DNA from: Chlorops oryzae
Taxonomy: Eukaryota; Arthropoda; Insecta; Diptera; Chloropidae
Length of the DNA: 64,000 nt
Reading direction: 5' to 3'
Assembly: GCA_020466095.1 (NCBI GenBank)
Contig: CM035806.1
Span: 135,134,981-135,198,980 of the forward strand
A program made the position numbers and the translations under genes. Shown in pieces: positions 12,937 through 24,278 of this stretch (positions are counted from its first letter, which is position 1; every line of letters begins with the position of its first letter). The notes under the pieces were generated by a model that made no database searches, was not told the DNA's origin, and saw nothing but the letters and a program-made list of their open reading frames with translations.

Positions 12937-14387
12937 ATTAGGGCGTTTCAGACGTGAAAAAAAAGTGTTGAATTTCAAAGACGGCGGGGTCTCAAGCGAA
13001 AGATAATGTAACTCGAAAAATTTCGGCATTATTTCAAATTTTTAAAATTGAGTTTTAGAGGTTTTTTTTTTTTTTTTTAAATTGATGAATGACTTCTTAG
13101 CATCAATAACTCGAACTATGGGTACCTGTTTTACCCTCGAATAAAATGTATTTAATTGTCATGTATTGTTTTTTCGGCTTTTCTGTGTCTTAAATGTGTT
13201 CCACGATTGACGACAAATTGTATGCCCTTTCCTTTTTTAAAATATGGTCACCTTAGTAAGAAATGAAACAAAGAAATTTCGAATTGCCTAAGTGTATAAG
13301 TATTGGTTTTTACTCTGCCGTAGGCGAATTTTGGGCATCCCTGCTCTATATGGAAAATATGCATTTTGAGCCCTGTGGCTGGCGTCATGATTGGATAAGA
13401 AACTATACTTTCCATACCGTCTGGCATTGTATCGGAGTATCTGAATTGAAAGCTAGCGAATAGGCACACACTATGAGATATATGTATAAATTATGGAAAG
13501 GACCAACGGTTCGGTTCGTTTAACACGGATATATCCATTTCGAAATTCGCCTGGTAAAGGATTAATAATGATATATGTATGTATACTTTTGGGTGCTTCA
13601 TTTAAATGTTTTCAGTTCATTTGTATTTTGAAACAAAGTATTTTGACAGCAAAATTTTCCCTTCGCGACCCCTGTGAGTGTTACGATAAGGGCAAAGCCA
13701 TGAAAAGGTCCTTAGGTAAAATACGTTCCTCTCGAAGGTACGCTCAATTAAAAAAAAAAAAAAAGAAGAAGAAAAACCTGATGAGCTCGGGTCCTTTCAT
13801 CCTTTTGAATCACCCATTCCCTCAACTGGAGTGTGGAGATGAATAATTTTCGTTTTATTTAAATATGTAGCATTTTTATATATCCTAGGAGTCCGCCAAA
13901 TTATCAGCTGTTTGTTTTTTTATAAATTTTCCATACATACAAAATAGAATGTAGAATGTATGGATATAAGAATTTGTTTCCCAGCAAGAAAACAAGGAAA
14001 CACGGAAATTGTAATTTTGTCTTTTTCGCGCACATCGCGCAAATAATGACAAATTTATTTGATTAACTCTATTAGAAAATAATAAAATAGAATATAGAAA
14101 AGGAAATGGAATGAAATGAGTAATTAAAACTTAAAATTGACCAATTCTACGATTTTATGAGCTTCAAATAATTTATTGCTTAAATGTGTTTCACAAATTG
14201 ACAAACAAAAGAAATTTTATTATGCATTTAAAAAATGAAAATCAAAAATGTGTGTTAAAATAATTTATTCGTATTTTCATTAAACTATATATGTATGACT
14301 AGCTTTGGATGTATGATAAATAATTCTATTAATCGAAAAAAGTCAAAAATGATTATATGCAAGCAAACTTAAAACACACACATATTC

Positions 14388-14429
<42 letters not shown>

Positions 14430-15085
14430 AAAAATATGTAGGTATGTTCAAAAATAAATAGTTTTGTGCAACAACAACAAAAATAAATTCGATGTGATTT
14501 GAAAGAAAACTGTAGTGAACAAATAAGAGAAAAATTTTAAATTTAAAGAAATAAAAATAAAAAAAATTTTTATATAAAAATAAATACTATATAAAGATTT
14601 ACACGGCGTTTGCGTATGTAGTTCACGAGTCCAGTATTCCAGTATTTAAAATAATTATACATTTTACATAAATACTTATTGTGCAAACATTGTATATCTG
14701 TCTAGCGGAGAAAGCACACACTTTTGCGAATTGTCTTTTAAATCAAGATTTAAAATAATCTCAATTTATTCACAATTTAAATAATATTAACAAAAAAAAA
14801 AAAAAAAACAAATAAAAATTAATCAAAAATACGAAATTGTAAGACCAACATAACTGGCAAAAAAGAAAAGAAAAACACAAAACAAAAACAAAAACAAGAA
14901 GAAAAAAGAGAACCGTCCAAAATATCAGAACTATACATAATTACGTGTATCACAACTCCGAAGAGCAACTTTTGAACAAATCTTTTCGCTAACCCGTAGT
15001 TTTTGGTTTTCAAATATTACAACCATGTGCATATGTATGTATGCCAGTATAAGTCACATATGTATATATGCGTATGTTGACTGCA
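12937..15085. other. AT-rich non-coding
   Basis: No gene is supported. Short frames on both strands around 13248-13470 overlap each other antisense and show no recognisable motif. TATATATATG tracts occur at 14390-14430. Confidence 0.35.
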
Positions 15086-15508
15086 CCCTGCAGTAATGAG
15101 CCGGTCAGTTTTCTAAGAAGGACTGGCTTTTGACCGGTCCAAACCCTACCGGGTAAATTATGACAGTTCGCTCCATGGAATTCGGCTAGCCGGCGGTCGG
15201 TAATAAAGGGGGTTAGTTTATGGGTAGTCTGTAAATGACACTTTCATTAACTTAGAATATATATATAAGAAATTTGTTGTTTATTTTCCTCATTTGACTA
15301 TCCTAAAACCAGACAAAATTACGACAATTGACCCAAAAAAAAACTGGCCTATGATCAGCCGTTTTGCGGACTAGTCCCTCCCCTAGGACAGGCCCAGGTT
15401 AAAAAGGTCAGTTGAATACATAAGAAGTGGAATTATGAGGGGACTAGTACTGGTAACATGAAGGACTGACCGAAGACTACACTTGGTTCAGTCCATATTA
15501 CTGCAGGG
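15086..15508. mobile_element. Inverted-repeat element, TIR CCCTGCAGTAAT
   Basis: CCCTGCAGTAAT at the left end is inverted as ATTACTGCAGGG at the right end. The 423-bp interior is richer in GC than its surroundings (GACTGGC, GGTCAG, GACCGG words on both arms), which gives a loosely palindromic structure. No target duplication is evident and there is no open frame. Superfamily not assigned. Confidence 0.6.
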
Positions 15509-17701
15509 CAGATACATCTATTTATTGTATATGGGAGTGTAGCATTTACATGCCTTCATTGTGACTCAAATTTCGAATATCAATTTCCAATTAAACTCGA
15601 ATGGCCAAGCCAAATACTTTTATTTCGGAATAGTATCAAAATAATGAAATCTTTAAATAATTGGGATTTTAGAGACACTGCACCCGTTTAATTATTCAAT
15701 TTCCAGTTAAAGTTATAAAATATTTTCAAAATACGAATATTTTTAATTAAAACTTTTTTTATATATTGGAAAAATATTTTTCAATATCTTTTAAATATTT
15801 TTTGTTTTTATTTTCAAGTATTTTTTAATATTATAAAATTTTTATAAAATATTAATTATAATTAACCTTTTGCAATTTTTTAGTAATTATTTCTTAATAC
15901 ATATGTATGTATTTGAAGAATATATTTGAAATATTTGTTTTTATTGTTAAGTATTATTTAATATATGTACTTATAAAATTTTTTTTTTAATATATTAAAA
16001 TTTTTTAACAGTAGTTTTCAATATATTTAAAATTAAAAAAAAAAATTTATTGTAAAATTTTTATTTTGATGTATGTATTTTTTTATTTGTACATATTTGA
16101 AAAAATTATTATTTAATATTAAAAATTATTTTTTTTATTTTCAGGTATTTTTGAATACTTATTTTTAAAATTTTCTTAAAATATTTCTTAAATATGTATT
16201 TTTTAAAAGTATTTTTTAATATTTAGAAAAATACTTTGTAATATTTTTAAATAATTTTTAAAATTTTAAATATCATTTCATATTTGCTTGATATCTTAAA
16301 ATATTTTATGAATATGGAAAAATTAAATAAAATTAAATTAAAGAATTTTTTTTTATAACTTCTTTGGATTAAATATTTTTATTTTTATTTATTTTTATCA
16401 CGAAAATTTCATTCTTTGATATTTTTGTGAAAAAATTTAAGCCGAATATTTGTTTTTTACTTTACACATGGGAATTGAAAGGTTAAGGTTTTTTTCTATC
16501 TATTGCTTTTCTGTATGCAATTAATAAATAAGTAGAATCAAGGCTTCGCCGAAAGAATAATTATGTGCACTTTATAGTTGTGTTAAACGGAATAAAATGA
16601 AATTATGGAGAATATTATAATACAAGAATTTGTGAACTCAAAAACGCATTCCCCATAAAATTGCTTCCCCAAAGTATTAAAAAAAGAAGAAGTTTACGGT
16701 CGAGAAAAGTCAATTCCCCGGGGAATATTCAGAATCGGGCTGATAGAGAAATAGAGAAAGTCAGGACCTTATAAAGATATTTTGAAGTAAGCAGCATTGC
16801 TGCCAGTTTTTGTTTTTCCTCTTAACTGGCAACATTAACAAAGAGGACGAAATTTTGAATATTTCCCAAAATCACTTATGACTGCCATCAGTTTGCTTCG
16901 GAAGGAATCTCGTCGTGCAGTCCGCTTTCGATCGTGTTGGATCAATAAATTTTTCTGTGTGTTGAATTTCACGATTTTTATTTTGATCGCAGCTGTAAAT
17001 GCATGCGCTCACATTTCAATTGATAGAAAATAATTTCCCAAACAAATTTAATTTTTTTTTTGATTATTATAACTATTGCTATTTCTTTATATTTTTTGGC
17101 CTTTTGGGGAAGTGTAGAAAAGCAGAATTTGAATAAATATTTATATGTACTTATAAGGGAATAGAGAACAAAATTATAATCAAATAAAATACAATATATA
17201 TGTTGATGTGTGAAATTTAAAAGACTAGTACATTTCCTACCTTATATATATACAAAAATATTTTTATTTATTAATACATTTATATATATATACTTATAAG
17301 TATATATACAATGCAAAAATTGATAGAGAGGAATACAAACCCACAAATAAATAGAAAAGCAAAAAAACCTTAAAACAAAAAGAGAAGGGACAAGAAAATA
17401 TATTCATATATAAATACGAAATTAATGAATAGAAAAAAACAAAATTAAAAAAGAATAAATATCACATAAATTAATTTTTGTAATTTAGAGTACCTTTGCT
17501 AAAGTATTTAACACAAAAGGAAAGAGAACGAAATCGAAAACAAAAACGAAAACCAAAATGAATCAAAACCACATAATGAGTAATGAGAATATTTTATTAT
17601 TAACTTCAAAATGTGCGTTCGTATAAATGTTTATGAAATTTAAGAAATGAACTTCTATACACACATATGCACAATAATATATATACACATTTATATGTAT
17701 A

Positions 17702-17732
<31 letters not shown>

Positions 17733-19030
17733 TTATATAAAGAAATAAAATTCAATGTATTCATGTGTGTCTATGATCTAACAAGGATAATATAAAAAAA
17801 AAAAAACAGATGTTCTAAGCTAAAGGCTTTCAAATTTATTGTTCTGTATATGTATTTATAGATATAAACATATACATAAAGGTATATACTGTAGTAGCTT
17901 ATAAGAAGAACTAAATAATTTTTTGTGGATTTGACTTACATATATATTAAGCACTTTTACGATGCTATTATATAGTGTAGAATTTTGTGCAATCGAAAAT
18001 GTAAAAAAAAAAAAAATTAAAATTTATTACATAACGACTATAATATTCTATAACATTTGGCCCAAAGTCACTCGTCACCTTTAAACATTACCTATTCTTA
18101 TTTTATATTTCGCATAAGTGATCTCATTTATCATATTTAAATATTCAATACAATTCACATTGTTCAGCAAAGCTATGTTCGTTTAAATAGTTTTGTTACC
18201 ACATATCAATGTTGCCACATGACTTTTGTTGCAAAGCGCGTTATTTTCAAAAAACCCCCCAAAAAATCTACAGAGAATTTTCGTATTCACCTTTAGTGTT
18301 ATAAGGTCTGCTCCAAAAATCTTAAGACTCAAATGTTTTGATGAAAGTTTTGATGAAATTTTAAAAACTATTTTGTGAAAAATAGGACAAGAGAGTTTTT
18401 GAAAAAAAATTTTTCTCGCTCTCCCGAAAAAAAAAAAAATTTTTTCACGAAAATCGAAAATCAAATGAGCCTCTGTGGGGATTTTTTTCTAACAAGTAAT
18501 AACTCATGATCATTCCAAATAATATTGTAAAAGGTGAAGGGTGTCAATAAAGCCATCATAAAAGAAAACGAAATCTTATGTAGAAATAAATACATATATG
18601 TATGTATGTTGTAATTACATAAAGGAACAAGAATTCCCATATTTTTATATAGTGTGAAAAGCCAGAAGAAAACTAATATTTAAACAACATAATCCATACA
18701 GAAGAGAAGAAACAAAAAAAAAAAAAAAAAAAAAAAAAAATAGATCGTAGCGTAACACATGAATCTTTCGCTACAGATATACATACATATATGTATGAAT
18801 ACTATATTCAGTGAAAACCTTCAATAACATTGAAATTTGTAGGAAGAATAATCGAATATTTTATAGTTTCATATACATATTTCATTAACTAAGCCCGTAA
18901 GCCGTAAAACAAAGTTAGAAATAACTTTTGTGAGAAAACGAACACCGGAAATGACACGCCGATGTCATTCCGATGTCAGTAATCGATTACTTGGGCGATA
19001 AGTACATCTCTCATGATCACGATTGTGACA
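15509..19030. other. AT-rich non-coding
   Basis: Very AT-rich. 15700-16450 is dominated by a degenerate AAATATTTTT motif that may be an old AT-satellite. TATATA microsatellites occur at 17275-17310 and 17695-17740. No gene is supported. Confidence 0.4.
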
Positions 19031-19039
19031 GTAATGCAG

Positions 19040-20017
19040 CATGATACATGAAAACAAGATAGCGCCACTTCAGGCCGATGACCATATATTACTATATATG
19101 TCACTCAGGAGCCGTTTCTATTTTGGCTCTTTTCAACACGGTTTTGGGTACTCACCACAATCTTGGGTACCCACCAAAATGAGCATTTTTCACTTAGGTA
19201 CTCACCAAAAGTATTTCTCTCTCGCTCTTTTTTTTCCTGCCGAGTAACATCTCTTTCTAACTGGCGCGGAATGTCCCGCCCAAAATCTATGAGAGTTACA
19301 TATATAGTAATATATGCCGATGACGAAACAAATCAAAACTGTTGAAATGTTGTTGTTGTTTTGCATGTTAAATCGGCTTTTTATCTTCCGATCCGAATTT
19401 TGGTTCTATTTGAAGGTTAAGACAACAGATTTTTATATCAACGTGTAAAGAAATGTTTTAAAAAAAAAAAAAATATAAAAAAATAGAAAAATAGGTATAT
19501 TTCATTCAAAAAATCAACTTTTTCATTAATAATTTTGCTGGAAACGCGCAAGCAATTTTGTTTGCTCTCGTCAGTTCGCTTTCAGTGCTCTGAGCGAGAA
19601 CATCGGAGGCAGAGCGTCGCAATTTTTCCCGCTGTTGTCAAACCAAAACCGGTTGGGTTACTATGCGATCGCTCCGACGCAGCCAGACCGAAGAGCTTTT
19701 ACGCAAATTTTTCAACCCTCGCACAAGTGAAACTTTATTACAACAAATTGTGCATGAAAAAGTTATTATCTTACGAAACTTGAATTTTTAATTTTTCTTG
19801 CCACATTTCTCTACATACTCTACATGCAAAAATCGATAATAAATAATAAAAATTAAAAGGAATATTGCGATTTTCAGATAAAAAGTCGTAGAATAGCATG
19901 GGAAACAACAACAATGCCACGCTCTCTGTTATTGGTTTCGTCATTTTCGCACTCCGAATGCGAATGCTTCAAAATAGCGGTACCCGAAGTGGCGCTATCT
20001 CGTTTTCTTGTATCATG
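19040..20017. mobile_element. 978-bp TIR element (CATGATAC ends) carrying a nested MITE
   Basis: The left end CATGATACATGAAAACAAGA and the inverse of the right end (CATGATACAAGAAAACGAGA) agree at 18 of 20 positions and continue into GATAGCGCCACTTC on both arms. The flanks GTAATGCAG and GTAATGTAG are nearly identical, which suggests an 8-9 bp target duplication as in hAT-type elements. No transposase frame is seen. A separate 216-bp element (19092-19307) lies just inside the left arm. Confidence 0.72.
19092..19307. mobile_element. MITE family with TIR CTATATATGTCACTC, copy 1
   Basis: The ends CTATATATGTCACTC and GAGTTACATATATAG are inverted. The internal sequence (GAGCCGTTT..TTTTGGCTCTTTTCA, CTTGGGTAC, CACCAAAAGTATTTCTCTCT, CGAGTAACAT) is closely repeated at 28553-28833. 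It is nested inside the larger element 19040-20017. Confidence 0.8.
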
Positions 20018-20112
20018 GTAATGTAGCTTGTAACGGCATCAAGGGTGCGTGCTAAACGTTGCTAAACTTTTATAATGATATACTACCATATACCATAGGT
20101 TAAGATTTCGAG

Positions 20113-20272
20113 CATATAGAACTATAGCTGCAACTTCGGCCAAATTTTGGCGCGTTATGGCATGATTTGTTGAAAAAGTTCAACTGTGTTGAACCACGTA
20201 ATAGAAAGTGTGGTGTACCACGTAATAGCATTTGGCCGAAGTTGCAGCTATAGTTCTATATGGTTCTATATG
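20113..20272. mobile_element. 160-bp MITE with 8-bp TSD ATTTCGAG
   Basis: The left arm CATATAGAACTATAGCTGCA is inverted at the right (TGCAGCTATAGTTCTATATG), where a ten-base CATATAGAAC unit is duplicated at the very end. The direct repeat ATTTCGAG flanks it exactly at 20105-20112 and 20273-20280. The arms are about 33 bp and the loop contains CCACGTAATAG twice. The 8-bp duplication points to hAT-type mobilisation. Confidence 0.85.
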
Positions 20273-20875
20273 ATTTCGAGGTACTTAAAGAGGCATGTCG
20301 GTAGAAAGATTCATTACGGAAAGGAAGAAAAAAAAAATAATATAATTATTTAAAAAATTCAAAGCAAAATTAGAGCTTGCGTAAAACGCGTCAATTTAGC
20401 AATGATAATAGTAATATTGAAAGTTGACCTTAAACGAAATATATTTCGTGACTATTGCACAGTCGGAGTTCCCTTCAATTATGCTTTAAAAAAATAAAAT
20501 AATTTTGCGTTACGCATAACGACCGGTCAATGTTTTCGATATGTATTTTAGCAATTTCATTTGCTTTCAATAGTTAGCAGGATTTTTTCTCAATAGGTTT
20601 CACAACACTTTTCTCATGGACTTGGGCCTTCTAAACACGAAAAAAATATTTTAAAAATTCACTATGGAAGCGCTTTTTTATATTGATTTTTAAAGAAAAC
20701 CTTTTTTTTTTTTAAATCAGAACTCGATCAGAACTCGACGATGCATCGTCCAATTTGAAATAAATACCTCAAATTATACCTCAAATTGAAGAAAATAAAA
20801 CCCCCACTTTCAGAAAGTAAACTTTCTCTCAAACAATTTTAAGATTGTTTCAGAAAGGAAGAATCTATGAACCTG

Positions 20876-20951
20876 AACCCATTTTGAGTCGACAACAACA
20901 AATAGCCATTGATTTTGTTCGAAAACTTGAACAGCTGGCCCAAAATGGGTT
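20876..20951. mobile_element. 76-bp mini-MITE, TIR AACCCATTTTG, copy 1
   Basis: Begins AACCCATTTTG and ends CAAAATGGGTT. The interior (ACAAATAGCCATT, TTTTGTTCGAAAA, GAACAGC) is shared with a copy of identical length at 61546-61621. Confidence 0.75.
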
Positions 20952-22735
20952 TAAAAAAAAAAATCTCTAAAAAAAAGAAAATTTTAACGAAAGGCAAAGA
21001 AAAAACCCGTAGACGATCAAAAATCCGAGTTCATTAGCGCGAAAATTTTAGTTCTCGAAAATTCAAAATGAATTTTGTAAATTGGACAAAAACTTCGTCA
21101 ATCAATTTTTTGTCATTTCAGATGTCTGTAATTGAAAAACGAAGGCATATAACTTTTTTAATGAAGCATTATACTTTCGACAAATAAATCGATGAATGAT
21201 TTTCGTGATCAGCGACACCGAGTTAGTAACAAAATAAATCACCATTTCGATTCAGTCATGGCGAAAATCTGAAATTTTGTATACTAGTGTATATCGTCAT
21301 TGTTGCACGGGCGGCACCAAAAATATGGATTAATTTCAGTAGGATCAATCTGATTGTGATCCTGTTTTTAAAATCCATCGTTGGTCCATCTCGAATACTC
21401 AAAATGACGGATAATCGCGGAGATATGACACACGTTTGTCTAGCCTATAGAACACTGAGAGAAAGAACAAAGAAACAAAAAAAAGGCGACCGATGAAAGA
21501 AGAAACTAAAAACGACGCCATTCGAAGGCTTTTATTTTACATGATTTTTTTTTCTTTTTTCCAAAAAACGATTATTTTCGCAATAAGTCACTTTCAAAAT
21601 TAATATTTCATTAGCTTAAAGATTGAAAAAACGAATTAAATTAATTGCAAGTTTTCGGACACCAAGTAAATAAAAACAAAATGGAAAACCAAAAAAGAAC
21701 AAGAAAAGTCAAAAGAAAATCGAAAATTCAAAGCAATAATTTTTTAAAATAAATCATAATAATTTGTACCTTAAAATTCCTTAAGAGCGTCAACTCAAGT
21801 TTATACATGTACGTAGGCCTTACACATATATACATGGTAGGGTATACTTCCAACGCATTAAGCATTTGATTCTTTAAAATGTCAAAATTTTTTCCTTCAA
21901 ATAATTTTTTATTGTTCAACAATTTTTTGTCCATTTTTGCCTGTTTTCCGATAGCGCTGGAATATTCGCGCAAGAATATTAAACATATGCAAGCATATGG
22001 TGCCAGTTACAATCGAAACCGCAGTTGATTAAAAATGGTTTCATGTGTTTGCATGTGTTGAATATTTGCAGGAATACCTACGTCGCATTTCCTGTCGCTA
22101 TTGGAAACCAGGCATTGAAAACCGAAAAGCACCGAAAAAACATTCCAAATGGGGCTATGTTGCACTGGAAATAGATCTCCACCCCATATTATCGTTCAAT
22201 GATTGAGAATAGTTTGTCAAACTCTTCAAGGAGTGTCTTGATCCTCTGCAGCTGACGTGGTCTAATTTTAACAGTATAATTGATGGTGCAATCTAACAGA
22301 CGTCTCATCTCTTAATTCTCTTAAATCTCTTGCAATTCCTGAAGGGCGTGTTTTGGTCGTGCTTCTGACCAGAGCGAAATGTTTCAAAGCCAAAAAAGGT
22401 TCAAGTTTTTAAATAAAAGGCATTTTGTTCAGAGAGCACAAGGATCGTTACTTGGGATTGAACAAACGTAAGCAAGAATTTTTGTTTTGCGGCGTCTTTC
22501 AGACTAGGACATCAGCTGCGGTTTAAATTAATTGCCACTCATATAAGTGGTAAATGAAAGGATTTCTTTTTATTCACACAATTCCACTACAATTGGCAAG
22601 AAGTGTACGGCCGGCTTTAGTCGTCTAATGTCTTCGGTGATTCAGTGTTCAGTGTTCAGTGTTCGTAAATAAATTTGATGTTATTTTTTAAAATTATTTT
22701 TTTTGTTTGTGCTTTAAATCAAAATTGATATGTAC
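20952..22735. other. Non-coding, no gene supported
   Basis: Short frames only. It contains the second copy of the GCAAATATTCAACACA-type element (annotated separately at 21970-22069) and a tandem GTGTTCA(GT) stretch near 22640-22665. Confidence 0.35.
21970..22069. mobile_element. Small MITE, TIR GCAAATATTCAACACA-type (copy 2)
   Basis: The right end CATGTGTTGAATATTTGC followed by AGGAA matches the 7469-7566 element. The left end (GCAAGAATATTAAACATATG) is a diverged inverse. The length is 100 bp against 98 bp for the other copy. Confidence 0.55.
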
Positions 22736-22739
22736 AAAC

Positions 22740-23106
22740 AAGTAAGGGTGTTATATTCAGGCGAGTCTGAGACAATAGAATACCCGACACAGACGCACAT
22801 GTTCAAATAAGTTTTAATATCAAGAGGTGTTTAAGACCATAAGGGGCCCCATATACCGACTTTTGTTAAATTTCCTTATGAAAACCGCCCCTTTGCCACG
22901 CCCACTTTTCCAATTTTTTTGAATTCTAATCGGAAGCTTAAATATACGCTCAAATTCTAAGCTTCATTGAAATATTTCGAAAAAGTCCGATTTTGAGGCA
23001 GTTTTGGGATTTTTGTGACAGACCCTAGAACTGGAGGTACCCTTACAAATGGTCCGATCCGGTCCATTCTTGAAATTGTTCTTACTCATGTGTTCAGATT
23101 TATTTT
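22740..23106. repeat. Mini-me-like dispersed repeat, truncated copy
   Basis: Shares with 51494-52400 the words AAGTAAGGGTGTTATA, CAATAGAATACCCGACACAG, GGCCCCATATACCGACTTTTG, AAAACCGCCCCTTTGCCACG, AGACCCTAG and GGAGGTACCCTTA, in the same order. It stops near TTCTTACTCAT, before the GACA microsatellite that the full copy carries. Confidence 0.75.
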
Positions 23107-23166
23107 AAGAAGTTACAGCAGTAAACAAGAACTTTATTTGTTAAACTTTCGAAATCAATTCACATA

Positions 23167-23537
23167 TCGTCGGCTTAAAGTGTAAACCTGCTGAGTCCAC
23201 TTTTAACCGATTCCGAGTTTTCGATGTCATTCGAAAGAAAAAAGCACACTGCATCGTCAGGCAAAAAAAAATCTTTTTTAATTTCAAATTCTAAATACGG
23301 AGAAATTGGTGATGAGTAAAACTGCTAAGTCCAACTGTGGTCAAAGTTCACAGCTAACACCAACAAATGACTCCAACGTAGCTTTTGTATACTGCACAGA
23401 ATCGAATTTAGAAGAGACTTCATATAGGAACAAAATAAACCATCCATATTTCGGGTCTCCTTCCCTACTTTGAAGTCTTGTTTACCCTGTAAAGTTTTGA
23501 AATTGTTAGTTAGCAGGTTTACACTTTAAGCCGACGA
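23167..23537. mobile_element. MITE, TA-flanked, TIR TCGTCGGCTTAAAG
   Basis: TCGTCGGCTTAAAGTGTAAA at the left is exactly inverted at the right end. Perfect arms run about 27 bp to CCTGCT. TA dinucleotides flank both ends (23165-23166 and 23538-23539). The interior has no transposase. Confidence 0.82.
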
Positions 23538-23539
23538 TA

Positions 23540-24239
23540 TTATGCTTCATGAGTAGGACTGACTTTACGACGCAAATTATTTCGATGTGGAGCCTTAGAT
23601 ATTACGAAATAATGAAACCTTGAGTGTTTTCTCATGTTACTGTATGGTATTTCTAACTTCGGCGGGCGGGCGTAAGCCGTCAATAAACTCCCCTTCGTAG
23701 ACAGACCTCTTAATCGAAATGGACTTTGAAAGGAATTTTTTGCTGCAAAATTTAATCGATAACTTTGGTCTGCATTTCTTTTCATCGCTCAATTTCCGTC
23801 AAAATTGAAAAATGATCTTGAAATTTTGCAATTTAAGATTCTGCAAGAAAAAATTAAAAATCAACAGGCAACTGAGCCAACGCATTACAGAATTGTTATA
23901 GATATGTACCATTGCTTCAATTTTTAAATCTGTTCGGCCACAAATAGAGGTGGTCTTAAACTTTTGCCAGCAAGTGTACGATCTCGGTATAAGGTCTGGC
24001 AGTTCACTTTTGTCTAATGTGAACGCTAAATAACCGAATTGATTTCAAGTTTTCCGCATTTGAGTAACTCTGATTTCGCTGATGACGCTCAGCATATGAC
24101 AACGAAACTTGAGTACTCTTTTCGAATATTATTTTCAAATCGAAACCCTACTAGGAGGTGTGTATGTGTATGAAAATGTTTTCTCCCTTTCTTCCCCTCT
24201 CTTTGCACTTCTCTTTCGCCCTCTTTTTCTCATCATATC

Positions 24240-24278
<39 letters not shown>

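Noticed and set aside
13248..13469. Overlapping frames of about 70 codons on both strands
   Set aside because: No motifs, no splice context, and mutual antisense overlap; no better than chance.
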